This document shows, in pieces, positions 50,202 to 59,539 of a DNA stretch of 64,000 bases. The stretch is from assembly GCA_964552015.1 (NCBI GenBank), contig CAZKFR010000005.1, positions 1-64,000 on the forward strand, read 5' to 3'. The stretch is from Rhodocaloribacter sp964552015 (lineage in GTDB: Bacteria; Bacteroidota; Rhodothermia; Rhodothermales; ISCAR-4553). A model generated the notes under the pieces. The model was not told the origin of the DNA. It ran no database searches and saw nothing but the letters and a program-made list of their open reading frames with translations. A program made the position numbers and the translations under genes. Position 1 is the stretch's first letter; each line of letters begins with the position of its first letter.

Positions 50202-52064
50202 TCAGCCGTAGCTGATGGCCATACGGCGCTCGATCACCAGATAATCGATGATGATGCGGGTGACGACGATGGCCGTGAACATGGACGAGAGGATACCCGC
50301 CATGAGCGTCACGGCAAAGCCCTGAATCGGCCCGACGCCGAACGAGTAGAGAATCACGCCCACGAAGAAGGTCGTGATGTTGGCGTCGAAGATGGCGCTG
50401 AGGGCTTTCGAGTACCCGCCCTCGATGGCGGCCTTGAGCGTCTTGCCGGTCGCCTGTTCTTCCCGGATGCGCTCAAAGATGAGCACGTTGGCGTCGACGG
50501 CCATACCGATCGTCAGCACGATACCGGCGATGCCGGGCAGCGTCAGCGTGGCCCCGAAGGCAGCCAGGATGCCCAGGATGAAGATGACGTTCAACAGCAG
50601 CGCCACGTCGGCCACCACGCCGCCGGTGCGGTAATAGAACATCATAAACAGCGCCACGAGCAGCAGCCCGACGACGACCGAATTGAAGCCGGCGCGGATG
50701 GACGCCTGCCCCAGGCTCGGCCCAACGGTGCGCTCCTCGACGATGTCCACCGGCGCGGGCAACGCCCCGGACTTGAGCACCGTCACGATGTCCTGGGCCT
50801 CCTCCCGCGAAGCCAGCCCGGTGATGCTCGTCCGCCCGCTCGGGATGCGTTCGTTGATGACCGGATACGAGTACACGACCCCGTCGAGCACGATGGCCAC
50901 GTTCCGCCCGACGTTGGCGCCCGTGAGACGGGACCACGTCCGGGCGCCCTCCGAATTCATCGCCATCGTGACCTCGGGCTGGTTGGTAAACTGATCGAAG
51001 TCCACCCGCGCATCGGTAATCACGCTCCCGTCGAGTTCGACTTCCTCCCGCACACCGAGCAGGTAGTACACTTCCTGACCATCGGGCGTCGTACCGACCG
51101 GCGAGGCGGTGTACATCAGCTTGACGTTCGGTGGAAGCATCTCCTGTACGGCCGGATCGCGCAGGAGCGCGTTCACCTTCGAGGTGTCCTGTTCGAGGAC
51201 ACTACCAAAGACAACGCCCTGCCCGATGGGCTGCATCACATCAAGCAGGCGGTTACCGGTGCCCTCCTCCTCGTCGATGAGGGAGGACGGATCGAACGTC
51301 GTGTCGGCCGCGGCCACGGCGCTCGTATCGACCAGGCTCGAGTCGAGCCCCGTCTCATAGTATTCGATGATCCGCTGCAGGGCCCGCTGCAACTCGGCCG
51401 GCTCGGCCATCAGGTGGAACTCCAGGCGAGCCGTGCCTTTGAGCAGGTTCCGCACGCGCTCGGGATCGTCCACACCGGGCATCTCGACGACAATGCGCCG
51501 CGTACCCTGTTTGTGAATGGCCGGCTCGGTCACCCCGTAGCGGTCGACGCGGTCCCGGATGATCGAGATGGCACGCTCGACGGCCTGCTCGGCCTGCTCC
51601 CGCAGGTAGGCGGCCACCTCTTCGTTGGAGGATCGCCGTGTGATGCCGGCCTCCTCGTTACGGAAGTAGCGCGAGAGCCGAGCCTCGGGATCCCGTCGCT
51701 CGAACTCCTCGACGAACGCGTCGATGATGGAGACCTCGCCCGAGGTAGCCCGCTGACGGGCCGCCGCCAGCACCTCCTCGAACGTCTCGTCCGTGTCCGT
51801 GGCCAGCGCCCGGATCAGTTCGTCGACACGCACCTCGAGCGTGACGTGCATACCGCCGAGCAGGTCCAGGCCCAGCTTGAGGGCCCGCTCCTGCGTCTCG
51901 CGGATCTCCTGGAAATGCTCCTGTACGTACTGCTCGCGCTCCGCCTCGGTCATCGAAGCGAGCTTCCGGTTGATGTACAGGCTCTTGGCCGAGGGGTAGA
52001 GGTAGTACCCACACAGGACCAGGAAAAATACGGTAAAGAATATCTTGACGCCGTTACCTTGCAT
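50202..52064 (-). CDS. secD: Protein translocase subunit SecD
   Basis: 620 aa. N-terminal membrane helix (about 7-25), LGLDLLGGMHVTLEV near 63, a large periplasmic domain to about 440, and five more helices with GIVLTIGMAVDANVLIFERIREE near 515. Length and order are normal for stand-alone SecD. Start at ATG 52064. Forms a complex with SecF and SecYEG in the inner membrane. Confidence 0.97.
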   Translation of the reverse strand: MQGNGVKIFFTVFFLVLCGYYLYPSAKSLYINRKLASMTEAEREQYVQEHFQEIRETQERALKLGLDLLGGMHVTLEVRVDELIRALATDTDETFEEVLAAARQRATSGEVSIIDAFVEEFERRDPEARLSRYFRNEEAGITRRSSNEEVAAYLREQAEQAVERAISIIRDRVDRYGVTEPAIHKQGTRRIVVEMPGVDDPERVRNLLKGTARLEFHLMAEPAELQRALQRIIEYYETGLDSSLVDTSAVAAADTTFDPSSLIDEEEGTGNRLLDVMQPIGQGVVFGSVLEQDTSKVNALLRDPAVQEMLPPNVKLMYTASPVGTTPDGQEVYYLLGVREEVELDGSVITDARVDFDQFTNQPEVTMAMNSEGARTWSRLTGANVGRNVAIVLDGVVYSYPVINERIPSGRTSITGLASREEAQDIVTVLKSGALPAPVDIVEERTVGPSLGQASIRAGFNSVVVGLLLVALFMMFYYRTGGVVADVALLLNVIFILGILAAFGATLTLPGIAGIVLTIGMAVDANVLIFERIREEQATGKTLKAAIEGGYSKALSAIFDANITTFFVGVILYSFGVGPIQGFAVTLMAGILSSMFTAIVVTRIIIDYLVIERRMAISYG

Positions 52065-52196
52065 GGCTCTGGAAAAGGGTGTGATTCAGAAATAGGACGT
52101 GGGCGAACCGGGAAGGCCCGCGACGTCGGCAACGCCCGTTCGAGGGTTCGGTCGGGCCGTGGCCGCACCGGGAGAAATGCAAACCGGGCGATGCCG

Positions 52197-52751
52197 CTAG
52201 GGACCACGAGGCTGCTCGGACGTACGGAGCTGGACCAGGCTCGTCCGGACGGCCCCCTCGTGCACGAAGCCGATGAGGTGGAGGGGCGCTCCCGCCGCGT
52301 CGTCCGCCCGCACCCAGCCGTGGCCCTCCGCCATCCGGTCGGGCGTCTTTGCCACAGGGGCCGCCGCCGCGGACGGCACGGCCCGGGGCAGCACCGCCTC
52401 ACCGACCAGGCGCAGATAGCGCCGCTGGAGGTACTGCACGAGGGCCTCCCCCCCCAGCGCTTCGCTGGTGAATACGCCGGCAAGCGACGTCCCGCCGGCG
52501 GCCTCATACGCCTGAACGAACGCGCTCAAAAAGGCGTGTAGCGAGCGCGGGGCCTGCGCTTCCGCCTCGGCCAGCGCCTTCTCGAAGGCGTCGTCGGGCG
52601 TCGTGCGCACCTGGCTGCGGAGCCAGTCCGCAAAGGGCATGGTGACCGGGGCCGCCGCCTGCATCGCCGGGGCCAGCAGGCCCGGCAACAGGCTCAGCCC
52701 GAGGCTGAGCACCACCAGCCGGCACCCCCATGTCGTCCGAAGCCTCTGCAT
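52197..52751 (-). CDS. Secreted hypothetical protein
   Basis: 184 aa. Signal peptide about 1-33. The mature part has a helical stretch (about 38-110, ADWLRSQVRTTPDDAFEKALAEAEAQAP), an Ala/Pro-rich linker and a C-terminal beta-like region with GWVRADDAAGAPLHLIGFVHEG. No family recognised. It lies 132 nt upstream of secD on the same strand and may be co-transcribed. Confidence 0.6.
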   Translation of the reverse strand: MQRLRTTWGCRLVVLSLGLSLLPGLLAPAMQAAAPVTMPFADWLRSQVRTTPDDAFEKALAEAEAQAPRSLHAFLSAFVQAYEAAGGTSLAGVFTSEALGGEALVQYLQRRYLRLVGEAVLPRAVPSAAAAPVAKTPDRMAEGHGWVRADDAAGAPLHLIGFVHEGAVRTSLVQLRTSEQPRGP

Positions 52752-52887
52752 GTCGGGCCACGCGTCGTAAACGGAATAGCTGAGCCATGTAAGTTATGAC
52801 CCCGCCGCGCTTCGATCAATGTACCCCCGTGAAGGTTCCTCTCATTATATTCCGGCAGCCTTCACGTACCCGGCCCCGCCCGCCCGC

Positions 52888-53865
52888 ATGACCGAGCGTC
52901 CCGTCAACCTGTCCGTCGTCATCCCCGTCTACGACGAAGGGGCGGGCGTACTCGACGTGCTCGGCGCGATCACGCCCCTGCTGCTGAGCCAGGGCCTCTC
53001 CCACGAGATCATCTTCGTCGATGACGGTTCCGGGGATGACACGTGGACGTACATCGAGCAGGCCTGCCAGAGCCGCAAGAACGTGCGCGGGCTGCGCCTG
53101 ACCCGCAACTTCGGCAAGGACGCCGCCGTCTGGGCGGGGCTGGAGGCGGCCCGGGGGGAGGCCGTGCTCGTCATGGACGGCGACCGCCAGCACCCGCCGG
53201 CCCTGATCCCCCGCATGGTCCGGCTCTGGCACGAGACGGGCGTCGACGTGGTCGAGGCGATCAAGGTGGACCGGGGCACGGAATCGGCCATGCATCGTGC
53301 CGGGGCCCGCCTGTTCTACGGGCTCATGAACCACCTGGCCGGCTTCCGCCTCGAACGCTCGTCGGATTTCAAGCTGCTGAGCCGGCGTGCCGTCGAGGCG
53401 TTGCTCCGGTTGGAGGAACGCAACCTGTTCTTCCGGGGCCTCGTGGCCTGGATGGGCTTCTCCTGCATGCAGGTGCCGTTCGAGGTGCCCGAGCGCACCC
53501 GGGGCCGTTCGAAATGGAGCCTGCGCCGGCTCGTGGCCTTCTCGGTGCGGTCCATCACGGCGTTCTCGACGCTACCGCTACACCTGATCACAGGGGCGGG
53601 CGTGCTGTTTCTGGTCTTCGCGCTGATCCTGGGCGCCAAGGTGCTCTACCAGTGGTGGACCGGCGAAGCCGTGGAAGGCTTCACGACGGTGATCCTGCTC
53701 CAGGAGATCATCGGCAGCCTGCTGATGCTCAGCCTCGGCATCATCGGTCTGTACCTGGCGCGGATCTACGAGGAAGTGAAGCGTCGGCCCCGGTCCGTGA
53801 TCCGGGAGGTGCTTCCCCGGCCGGCCGTCCCGGAAACCGTTCCCTCCGAGGAGGCCCGTCCATGA
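52888..53865 (+). CDS. Family 2 glycosyltransferase, DPM/GtrB-like
   Basis: 325 aa. GT-A fold: VVIPVYDEG at the start, VDDGSGDDT near 48, RNFGKDAAVWAGLEAARGEAVLVMDGDRQHPP near 74 with the metal-binding DGD. Two C-terminal membrane helices (about 230-255 and 270-295) as in undecaprenyl-phosphate sugar transferases (ArnC, GtrB). Likely loads a sugar onto a polyprenyl phosphate. Start at ATG 52888. Overlaps the next gene by the ATGA at 53862. Confidence 0.92.
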   Translation: MTERPVNLSVVIPVYDEGAGVLDVLGAITPLLLSQGLSHEIIFVDDGSGDDTWTYIEQACQSRKNVRGLRLTRNFGKDAAVWAGLEAARGEAVLVMDGDRQHPPALIPRMVRLWHETGVDVVEAIKVDRGTESAMHRAGARLFYGLMNHLAGFRLERSSDFKLLSRRAVEALLRLEERNLFFRGLVAWMGFSCMQVPFEVPERTRGRSKWSLRRLVAFSVRSITAFSTLPLHLITGAGVLFLVFALILGAKVLYQWWTGEAVEGFTTVILLQEIIGSLLMLSLGIIGLYLARIYEEVKRRPRSVIREVLPRPAVPETVPSEEARP

Positions 53866-55445
53866 GCACCGCCCCGGGCCCGGCCTCGTCCCTGCACCCA
53901 CGGCTGACCGGCTCCTGGCGGGTGCGGCGGCCGTGGCGCCTGTGGGCCGGCCTGCTGGCGCTCGTGCTGGCCGTCCACCTGCTGACGCTCACCACGTCGC
54001 CCCCGTTCTGGCAGGATGAGGTGCAGCAGGTCGACTTCGGACGGCTGGTGCTGGAGCCGGAGAGCGCCTGGTCGGCGAAATGGTCTCCGACGACGGGACG
54101 ACCGATCCGGGTGTGGTCCTACGTGGGGCCGCTCCTGCACGAGGCCGGCTACCGACTGGCCGGAGGCTCGCCGGCGGGCTCGCGGCTGGCGGCTCTGCTC
54201 GGGGCGTTCCTGGCGGCCACGGCGCTGCTCGCCTGGCTCCGGGCCCGGCGCCTCCCCGCGGCGGCCGCGCTCGTGACCGCCCTGGCTTTCCTGCTCGACC
54301 CGCTCATGGTCAAGAGCTACAAGGGGGGACGGGTGGACGGATGGGCCATGGCTGCCGCCCTGGCCGCCTGCCTGGTACTCCGCCGCGCGGAGGACGCTCC
54401 GGCCCCCCGGTCGCAGGTGCGCCTGGCCCTGGCTGGCGCCCTGGCCGCACTGGCACCGCTCCTGTGGCAGTCCGGTGTGATCCTCTACCCGCTGATCCTG
54501 CTCGAACTCATTCCCCTGCTGCACGGTACGCTTCGCCGGGAGGGGCTGGCCGGAGTCGCCCGGCGGCTGGGCGCCTTCGCCGGCGGAGGCCTGCTGACCG
54601 CCCTGGTGGTCCTGCTCCCGCTGCTTCCCTCGGCGGCCACGCTGATCGAAGACACCCGCCTGTTCCTGGCCTCGAGCGCGGGCACGGGCGCCCCGCTCCG
54701 GGGCCTGCTCCGGCGCCTGCTGCGCGTGGACGATGTCGCCGGCGTCCTGCTGATGTCGTCTCCGCTGGTGCTGGCCGGCCTCGCCGGCCTCCTCATTCGC
54801 CGGGCGGGGGGAATGACCCTGGCCCTGCTGGGCGGCTACGTGCTCATCGCCCTGACGCTCATCTACAGCGGCCGCGTCCTCTACCTGCTGCCCTACCTGG
54901 CCCCGGCGGCCGCTCTGCTGATCGCCCCCGCCTTCGCCGGCCCGGCTGCTACGACGGCCCTCCGGAGCCTCCGCCTCGTGGCACTCGGTCTCGCAGGGTG
55001 GGCCATCGCCGTCTCTCTCGTCGCCCGCCCCCTGCTCACGTTGCGGCAGGCCGACGCCCGCGACCCGGCCGGCCTCTACCGGATGAGCCGGGAGGTCGTC
55101 GGGGAAGGCCCGCACCGCGTCTACCTGGACCGCACCTTTCCGCTCTATTTCCCCGGCCGTCCTCTCGGCTGGCACCTCCACGCGCTCAACTGGGAAGTGA
55201 TCGGTCCCAACCCCGACGCCCGCCGGCACCTCACCGACCTGTTCGCCCGCATCGACGTCGCCGTGTTCGAGCGGGACCGGATCGACGCCCGGGCGGACAG
55301 CAGCCTCCGGGCTTCCGGGCTGGAACGCCTGGGCACGTTCTGTCCCCACGCCGCCGACTATGCCTGTCCCGATGGCACCGCGCCGCCGCCCGCTGCCTAC
55401 GGCCCCTATACGATCTACGTACGCTCGGGACGGCCTGCCCCCTGA
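53862..55445 (+). CDS. Membrane glycosyltransferase (GT39/ArnT-like)
   Basis: 527 aa with about ten hydrophobic helices. The N-terminal loop holds SPPFWQDEVQQVDFGRLVL near 48, with the acidic catalytic-type Asp/Glu of GT-C enzymes after TM1. A soluble C-terminal part (about 400-527) would lie in the periplasm. Translationally coupled to the DPM-like gene, so the pair probably makes and uses a lipid-linked sugar. The acceptor is unknown. Confidence 0.8.
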   Translation: MSTAPGPASSLHPRLTGSWRVRRPWRLWAGLLALVLAVHLLTLTTSPPFWQDEVQQVDFGRLVLEPESAWSAKWSPTTGRPIRVWSYVGPLLHEAGYRLAGGSPAGSRLAALLGAFLAATALLAWLRARRLPAAAALVTALAFLLDPLMVKSYKGGRVDGWAMAAALAACLVLRRAEDAPAPRSQVRLALAGALAALAPLLWQSGVILYPLILLELIPLLHGTLRREGLAGVARRLGAFAGGGLLTALVVLLPLLPSAATLIEDTRLFLASSAGTGAPLRGLLRRLLRVDDVAGVLLMSSPLVLAGLAGLLIRRAGGMTLALLGGYVLIALTLIYSGRVLYLLPYLAPAAALLIAPAFAGPAATTALRSLRLVALGLAGWAIAVSLVARPLLTLRQADARDPAGLYRMSREVVGEGPHRVYLDRTFPLYFPGRPLGWHLHALNWEVIGPNPDARRHLTDLFARIDVAVFERDRIDARADSSLRASGLERLGTFCPHAADYACPDGTAPPPAAYGPYTIYVRSGRPAP

Positions 55446-55592
55446 GCCGCCATGCTCCTCACCTTCCGCTGAAAGCGCTACCGAAACGCATAGTTTACAA
55501 GGTCTTCAAGAAAGGGCCTCCTGCGAGCGGGTACCGGTGAATATCTTCCGGGCACCTCATCGCACCATCCCGGCTCGCCGGAGGAGATCGCC

Positions 55593-56687
55593 ATGCCGCT
55601 CGTGGCCCATTCCCCCCTGCCCACCTTCGAGCAGTTGCGGCACGCCGGTCAGGACGTCCTGCCGCTGGAGTACGCCCTGCACCAGGACATCCGCGAACTG
55701 CACATCGGGCTGCTGAACATGATGCCCGACGCAGCGCTGCAGGTGAGCGAGCGGCAGTTCATGCGGCTCATCGGGGGATGTAACAAGATCGTGCAATTCT
55801 TCGTGCACCCCTTCACGGTGCCGGGCCTGCCCCGCTCTCCCGAGGCACGCGCCTACCTCGACGCCTACTACGAAGACTTCGAGACCCTGAAGGCGGAGGG
55901 GCTGGACGCGCTCATCATAACCGGCGCCAACGTGGCGCGGCCCCTGCTGGACCAGGAGCCGTTCTGGGAGCCGCTCGTGGAGGTCATCGCCTGGGCTCGC
56001 GAGCACGTCACCTCCGTGCTGTGCTCCTGCCTGGCCACCCACGCCCTGCTGAAGGTGTTCCACGGCATCGACCGACAGCGGCTACCCCGCAAGCAATGGG
56101 GCGTGTACGCCCACCGCATCACGGGTCGGCACCCCCTCCTGGCCGACGTCAACACACGGTTCGACGTGCCCCACTCCCGCTGGAACGAGGTCACGCGGGC
56201 CCAGCTCGAGGCGGCGGGGCTGGTGGTGCTGGTCGAAAGCGCCGAGGCGGGCGTCCACCTGGCCGTCAGCCCGGACCACCTGCGCTTCGTCTACCTGCAG
56301 GGACACCCGGAGTACGACACCAACAGCCTGCTCAAAGAATACAAGCGTGAGGTCTTCCGCTACGTCCGCCGGGAGCGGGACGACTACCCACCCCATCCCG
56401 ATCACTACTTCCCCCCCGAAGCCGCCGCCCTCGCCGACCGGTACCGCGAGGAGGCGGAACGCGCCCGGCGGCTGGGTATCGAACCGCCGCCCTTCCCCGA
56501 AGACGCGTTCCTGCCCCACCTCGACAACACCTGGGGCGACACGGCCAAGGCCCTCTTTAACAACTGGCTGGGGCTGGTCTACCGCGTGACTGACCTCGAC
56601 CGCCACACCCCCTTCAAGCCCGGTATCGACCCGGAGGACCCGCTCGGCCTCCGGCAACGAAGCGAATCCGGAGAAGCATCCCCCTAA
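55593..56687 (+). CDS. metA: Homoserine O-acyltransferase (MetA type)
   Basis: Acylates homoserine in methionine synthesis. 364 aa, longer than E. coli MetA (309) through a C-terminal tail. The catalytic Cys is most likely C146 in LCSCLATHALL (C144 is also present), with H238 and E240 in VYLQGHPEYDTNSL. The loop that sets acyl choice reads TGANVA, not TGAPLG (succinyl) or TGAPVE (acetyl), so donor preference is unclear. A strong GGAGGAG lies 6-12 nt before the ATG. Followed 21 nt later by metY, which uses O-acetylhomoserine, favouring acetyl-CoA. Confidence 0.9.
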   Translation: MPLVAHSPLPTFEQLRHAGQDVLPLEYALHQDIRELHIGLLNMMPDAALQVSERQFMRLIGGCNKIVQFFVHPFTVPGLPRSPEARAYLDAYYEDFETLKAEGLDALIITGANVARPLLDQEPFWEPLVEVIAWAREHVTSVLCSCLATHALLKVFHGIDRQRLPRKQWGVYAHRITGRHPLLADVNTRFDVPHSRWNEVTRAQLEAAGLVVLVESAEAGVHLAVSPDHLRFVYLQGHPEYDTNSLLKEYKREVFRYVRRERDDYPPHPDHYFPPEAAALADRYREEAERARRLGIEPPPFPEDAFLPHLDNTWGDTAKALFNNWLGLVYRVTDLDRHTPFKPGIDPEDPLGLRQRSESGEASP

Positions 56688-56708
56688 CCCCCACAAACCA
56701 GGACACGC

Positions 56709-57986
56709 ATGCACGACGAGACGATCTCCATCCACGGCGGATGGGAGCACGACCCGGCCACTCATGCCATCGCCGTTCCCATCTACCAGACCGTCGCCTA
56801 CGCCTTCGACGACGCCGCCCACGGAGCCGCCCTCTTCAACCTGGAGGTGCCCGGCAACATCTACACCCGCATCATGAACCCGACACAGGCGGTGCTGGAG
56901 GAGCGGGTGGCACAGCTCGAGCACGGCGTGGCTGCCCTGGCTACCAGCGCCGGCAGCGCGGCCATCAACTACGCCATCCTCACCATCGCCGAAGCGGGCA
57001 GCAACATCGTGACCGTGCCGATGCTCTACGGCGGTACCTACACCCTCTTCGGCGGCATGCTGCCCCGGCAAGGCATCGAGGTGCGCTTCGCCGAGGACGA
57101 CCGCCCCGAAAGCCTCGAGCGGCTCATCGACGAGAAGACGGCGGCGGTCTACTGCGAGAGCATCGGCAACCCGGCCGGCAACATCGTCGACCTCGAAGCG
57201 CTGGCTGCGATGGCGCACCGCAACGGCGTGCCGCTCATCGTGGACAACACCGTCGCCACCCCCGTGCTCATCAAGCCCATCGACTACGGCGCCGACATCG
57301 TCGTGCACTCGCTGACCAAGTACATGGGCGGGCACGGCACCTCGCTCGGCGGCGTCATCGTCGACGGTGGCACGTTTCCGTGGTCCGACCACGCCGACCG
57401 CTACCCGATGCTCACCCGGCCCGAGCCGGCCTACCACGGGGTCGTCTACACGGAAGCGTTCGGCCCGGCGGCCTTCATCGCCCGGGCCCGGACCGTGCCA
57501 CTGCGCAACACCGGTTCGGCCATCAGCCCGTTCAACGCCTTCCTGATCCTGCAGGGCCTCGAGACGCTGCCGCTGCGCATGGAGCGCCACGTCGACAACG
57601 CGCTGGCCGTGGCCCGCTACCTCGACGACCACCCGGCCGTGGCCTGGGTGCAGTACGCCGGCCTGCCGGACTCGCCCTACTACGAACTGGCGAAAAAGTA
57701 CACGAACGGACGCCCCTCGGCCCTGCTCTCGTTCGGGGTGAAGGGAGGCTATGAGGCGGGTGTCCGCTTCTACGATGCGCTCAAACTCTTCAAGCGCCTG
57801 GTGAACATCGGGGACGTGCGCTCGCTGGCGGCCCACCCGGCCTCGACGACGCACCGCCAGCTGAACGAGGAGGAGCAGCGGGCCGCCGGAGTCACGCCGG
57901 ACATGATCCGCCTCTGCATCGGCATCGAGCACATCGACGACCTGATCGCCGACCTGGAGCAGGCGCTGGCCGCCTCGCAGGCCTGA
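56709..57986 (+). CDS. metY: O-acetylhomoserine aminocarboxypropyltransferase/sulfhydrylase (MetY)
   Basis: 425 aa PLP enzyme that makes homocysteine from O-acetylhomoserine and sulfide. The PLP lysine is K204 in VVHSLTKYMGGHGTSLGG. NIYTRIMNPTQAVLEERVAQLE near 50 and PLIVDNTVATPVLIKPIDYGAD near 175 are typical. The Tyr-Gly-Gly (MLYGGTYTLF) near 107 is the MetY form. Operon partner of metA. Confidence 0.97.
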   Translation: MHDETISIHGGWEHDPATHAIAVPIYQTVAYAFDDAAHGAALFNLEVPGNIYTRIMNPTQAVLEERVAQLEHGVAALATSAGSAAINYAILTIAEAGSNIVTVPMLYGGTYTLFGGMLPRQGIEVRFAEDDRPESLERLIDEKTAAVYCESIGNPAGNIVDLEALAAMAHRNGVPLIVDNTVATPVLIKPIDYGADIVVHSLTKYMGGHGTSLGGVIVDGGTFPWSDHADRYPMLTRPEPAYHGVVYTEAFGPAAFIARARTVPLRNTGSAISPFNAFLILQGLETLPLRMERHVDNALAVARYLDDHPAVAWVQYAGLPDSPYYELAKKYTNGRPSALLSFGVKGGYEAGVRFYDALKLFKRLVNIGDVRSLAAHPASTTHRQLNEEEQRAAGVTPDMIRLCIGIEHIDDLIADLEQALAASQA

Positions 57987-58008
57987 CGGCATCGTTCCTC
58001 GCTGCGTA

Positions 58009-58042
58009 CGAAGGGGATGGCTCCACCGGGTCATCCCCTTCG
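58009..58042 (+). terminator. Hairpin terminator after metA-metY
   Basis: Perfect 11-bp stem (58009-58019 with 58032-58042), 12-nt loop, 22 nt after the metY stop. No T run follows, so termination may need Rho. Confidence 0.6.
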
Positions 58043-58110
58043 GCGCTGGTTCCCCGGGGCGCGCCCCCCCCCGAAAAGCCCTGTGACACATGGCTGTCAC
58101 GCCCACCGGC

Positions 58111-58118
58111 TACCTTGG
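58111..58118 (+). promoter_or_regulatory. Putative -7 element TACCTTGG
   Basis: Same eight bases as upstream of the thrS leader. It would start a transcript near 58125 covering the small ORF at 58153. No TTTG at the usual distance. Confidence 0.3.
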
Positions 58119-58152
58119 GGTGAGGCTTTTTTCCACGCTTTCGGTCGTGCCC

Positions 58153-58362
58153 ATGAACACCGGTTGCTTTCACCTGGCCGCGCTGCTGCCCGATGTGCTG
58201 GCTCAACTCGCCGCCCTGGCCGGCGGATCGTTCCCCGAGAGTCCGCCGGCGGACCGGCCGGCGGCCCTGCCCGTCCGGCCGCCCGTGACGCCGGAACCGG
58301 ATCCCTGCTCGACCAATGCCCTCCTGCTTCGGGTCATGCACCGGGCCGGATCGAACACCTGA
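58153..58362 (+). CDS. Small hypothetical protein (69 aa)
   Basis: Open frame beginning MNTGCFHLAALLPDVLAQ, with a Pro-rich middle and ending RVMHRAGSNT. No motif and no signal peptide. Support comes only from the promoter-like element upstream and from the lack of any other gene between metY and ctaA. It may not be real. The rest of the spacer to 58532 shows nothing convincing. Confidence 0.3.
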   Translation: MNTGCFHLAALLPDVLAQLAALAGGSFPESPPADRPAALPVRPPVTPEPDPCSTNALLLRVMHRAGSNT

Positions 58363-58532
58363 TCGTTACCGGTTCCCGGGATCAGCCCTTCCGGTCAACC
58401 CACGCCCGGCGTCCTTCATCGCCCGGGTTCAACGGGTTTTAACGGAACAGCGGACGGCTACCCCCGTACCTCGCTCGCCCATGGCCATCCCTGCCGGGCC
58501 GTCCCCGTCGGGTTACCCGTTTGCTTCCCGGA

Positions 58533-59477
58533 ATGTACCTAGCCAGGCTCGATCGTTTCGCCCGGTTTGCCTGGGCGGTGGTAGGCTACCTCCTGCTCGT
58601 GATCCTGTGGGGCGCCTTCGTGCGTGCCACGGGGTCGGGGGCGGGCTGCGGGAGCCACTGGCCGCTCTGCAACGGGGAGGTGATCCCGCGGGCTCCGGAG
58701 GTGGAGACACTCATCGAACTTTCGCATCGCCTGACGAGCGCGCTCTCGGGGCTGCTCGTGATCGGGCTGCTGGTCTGGGCCTTCCGCCGTTATCCGAGGG
58801 GACACCGGGTACGGCACGGAGCGGTGCTCTCGCTGGTCTTCATGCTGCTCGAAGGCGCCATCGGGGCCGCGCTCGTGCTGTTCGAGTGGGTGGCACACGA
58901 CGCCTCGCTGGGCCGGGTGATCTCGATGGCCCTGCACCTGAACAACACGCTCATTCTGGTGGCCGTGCTCGTGCTGACGGCGTGGTGGGCCTCCGGTGGC
59001 GCGCCGCTCCGGCTGCGCGGGCAGGGCGAGACGGGCTGGCTCCTCGGCATCGCGCTCGTCGCGCTGCTGATCCTCGGCACCACGGGCGCCGTGACGGCGC
59101 TGGGCGACACGCTCTTTCGCCCCGATTCGCTGGCCGAGGGCCTGCAACGCCACGCGTCCGGGACGGCCCATTTCCTGGAACGACTCCGTATCTGGCATCC
59201 GCTCATGGCGGTGCTCGTCGGGGCCTACCTGCTGTTTCTGGCGCGGCACCTCTCGCTCACCCGGCCGGATCCCGGCGTGGCCCGGCTGACGCGTGCCGTG
59301 CTCGTTCTCTTTGCCCTGCAGTTTGCCGGCGGACTCCTGAACGTGTATCTCCTGGCCCCCGTCTGGATGCAGCTCGTCCACCTGCTCATGGCGGACCTGC
59401 TGTGGATCGCGCTGGTGCTGCTGGCGGCCCGAACGCTGGCGGCGTCCCCGCCCGTGCCGGCCCCGGAGGCCGCCTGA
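58533..59477 (+). CDS. ctaA: Heme A synthase (COX15/CtaA)
   Basis: Oxidises heme O to heme A for cytochrome c oxidase. 314 aa from ATG 58533 (a TTG at 58521 is possible). About eight membrane helices. GAFVRATGSGAGCGSHWPLCNG (about 27-48) has the paired loop cysteines. Heme-ligand histidines are in ELSHRL, ALHLNN, WHPLMA and LVHLLMAD. Next to ctaB, the preceding pathway step. Confidence 0.95.
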   Translation: MYLARLDRFARFAWAVVGYLLLVILWGAFVRATGSGAGCGSHWPLCNGEVIPRAPEVETLIELSHRLTSALSGLLVIGLLVWAFRRYPRGHRVRHGAVLSLVFMLLEGAIGAALVLFEWVAHDASLGRVISMALHLNNTLILVAVLVLTAWWASGGAPLRLRGQGETGWLLGIALVALLILGTTGAVTALGDTLFRPDSLAEGLQRHASGTAHFLERLRIWHPLMAVLVGAYLLFLARHLSLTRPDPGVARLTRAVLVLFALQFAGGLLNVYLLAPVWMQLVHLLMADLLWIALVLLAARTLAASPPVPAPEAA

Positions 59478-59482
59478 CGGGC

Positions 59483-59512
59483 TTTGTCCTCAACGTCCGA
59501 ATCCGTACCTTG
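59483..59512 (+). promoter_or_regulatory. Putative Bacteroidota-type promoter of ctaB
   Basis: TTTG (59483-59486), a 19-nt spacer, TACCTTG (59506-59512). Spacing matches the Bacteroidota sigma-A pattern. It lies in the 62-nt ctaA-ctaB gap and would start transcription about 20 nt before the ATG at 59540, giving a near-leaderless message. Confidence 0.55.
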
Positions 59513-59539
59513 CCTCACGAACCGCAGACCCCTCGCTTC

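Noticed and set aside
53043..55445. 800-codon frame beginning inside the DPM-like gene
   Set aside because: Only the part from ATG 53862 is coding; the earlier part is an out-of-frame reading of the glycosyltransferase.
55446..55592. SAM-responsive riboswitch before metA
   Set aside because: Compared by eye with SAM-I and SAM-II patterns. An AAAGGG-like 3' end is present but no consistent P1/pseudoknot pairing was found. A covariance-model search would be needed to reopen it.
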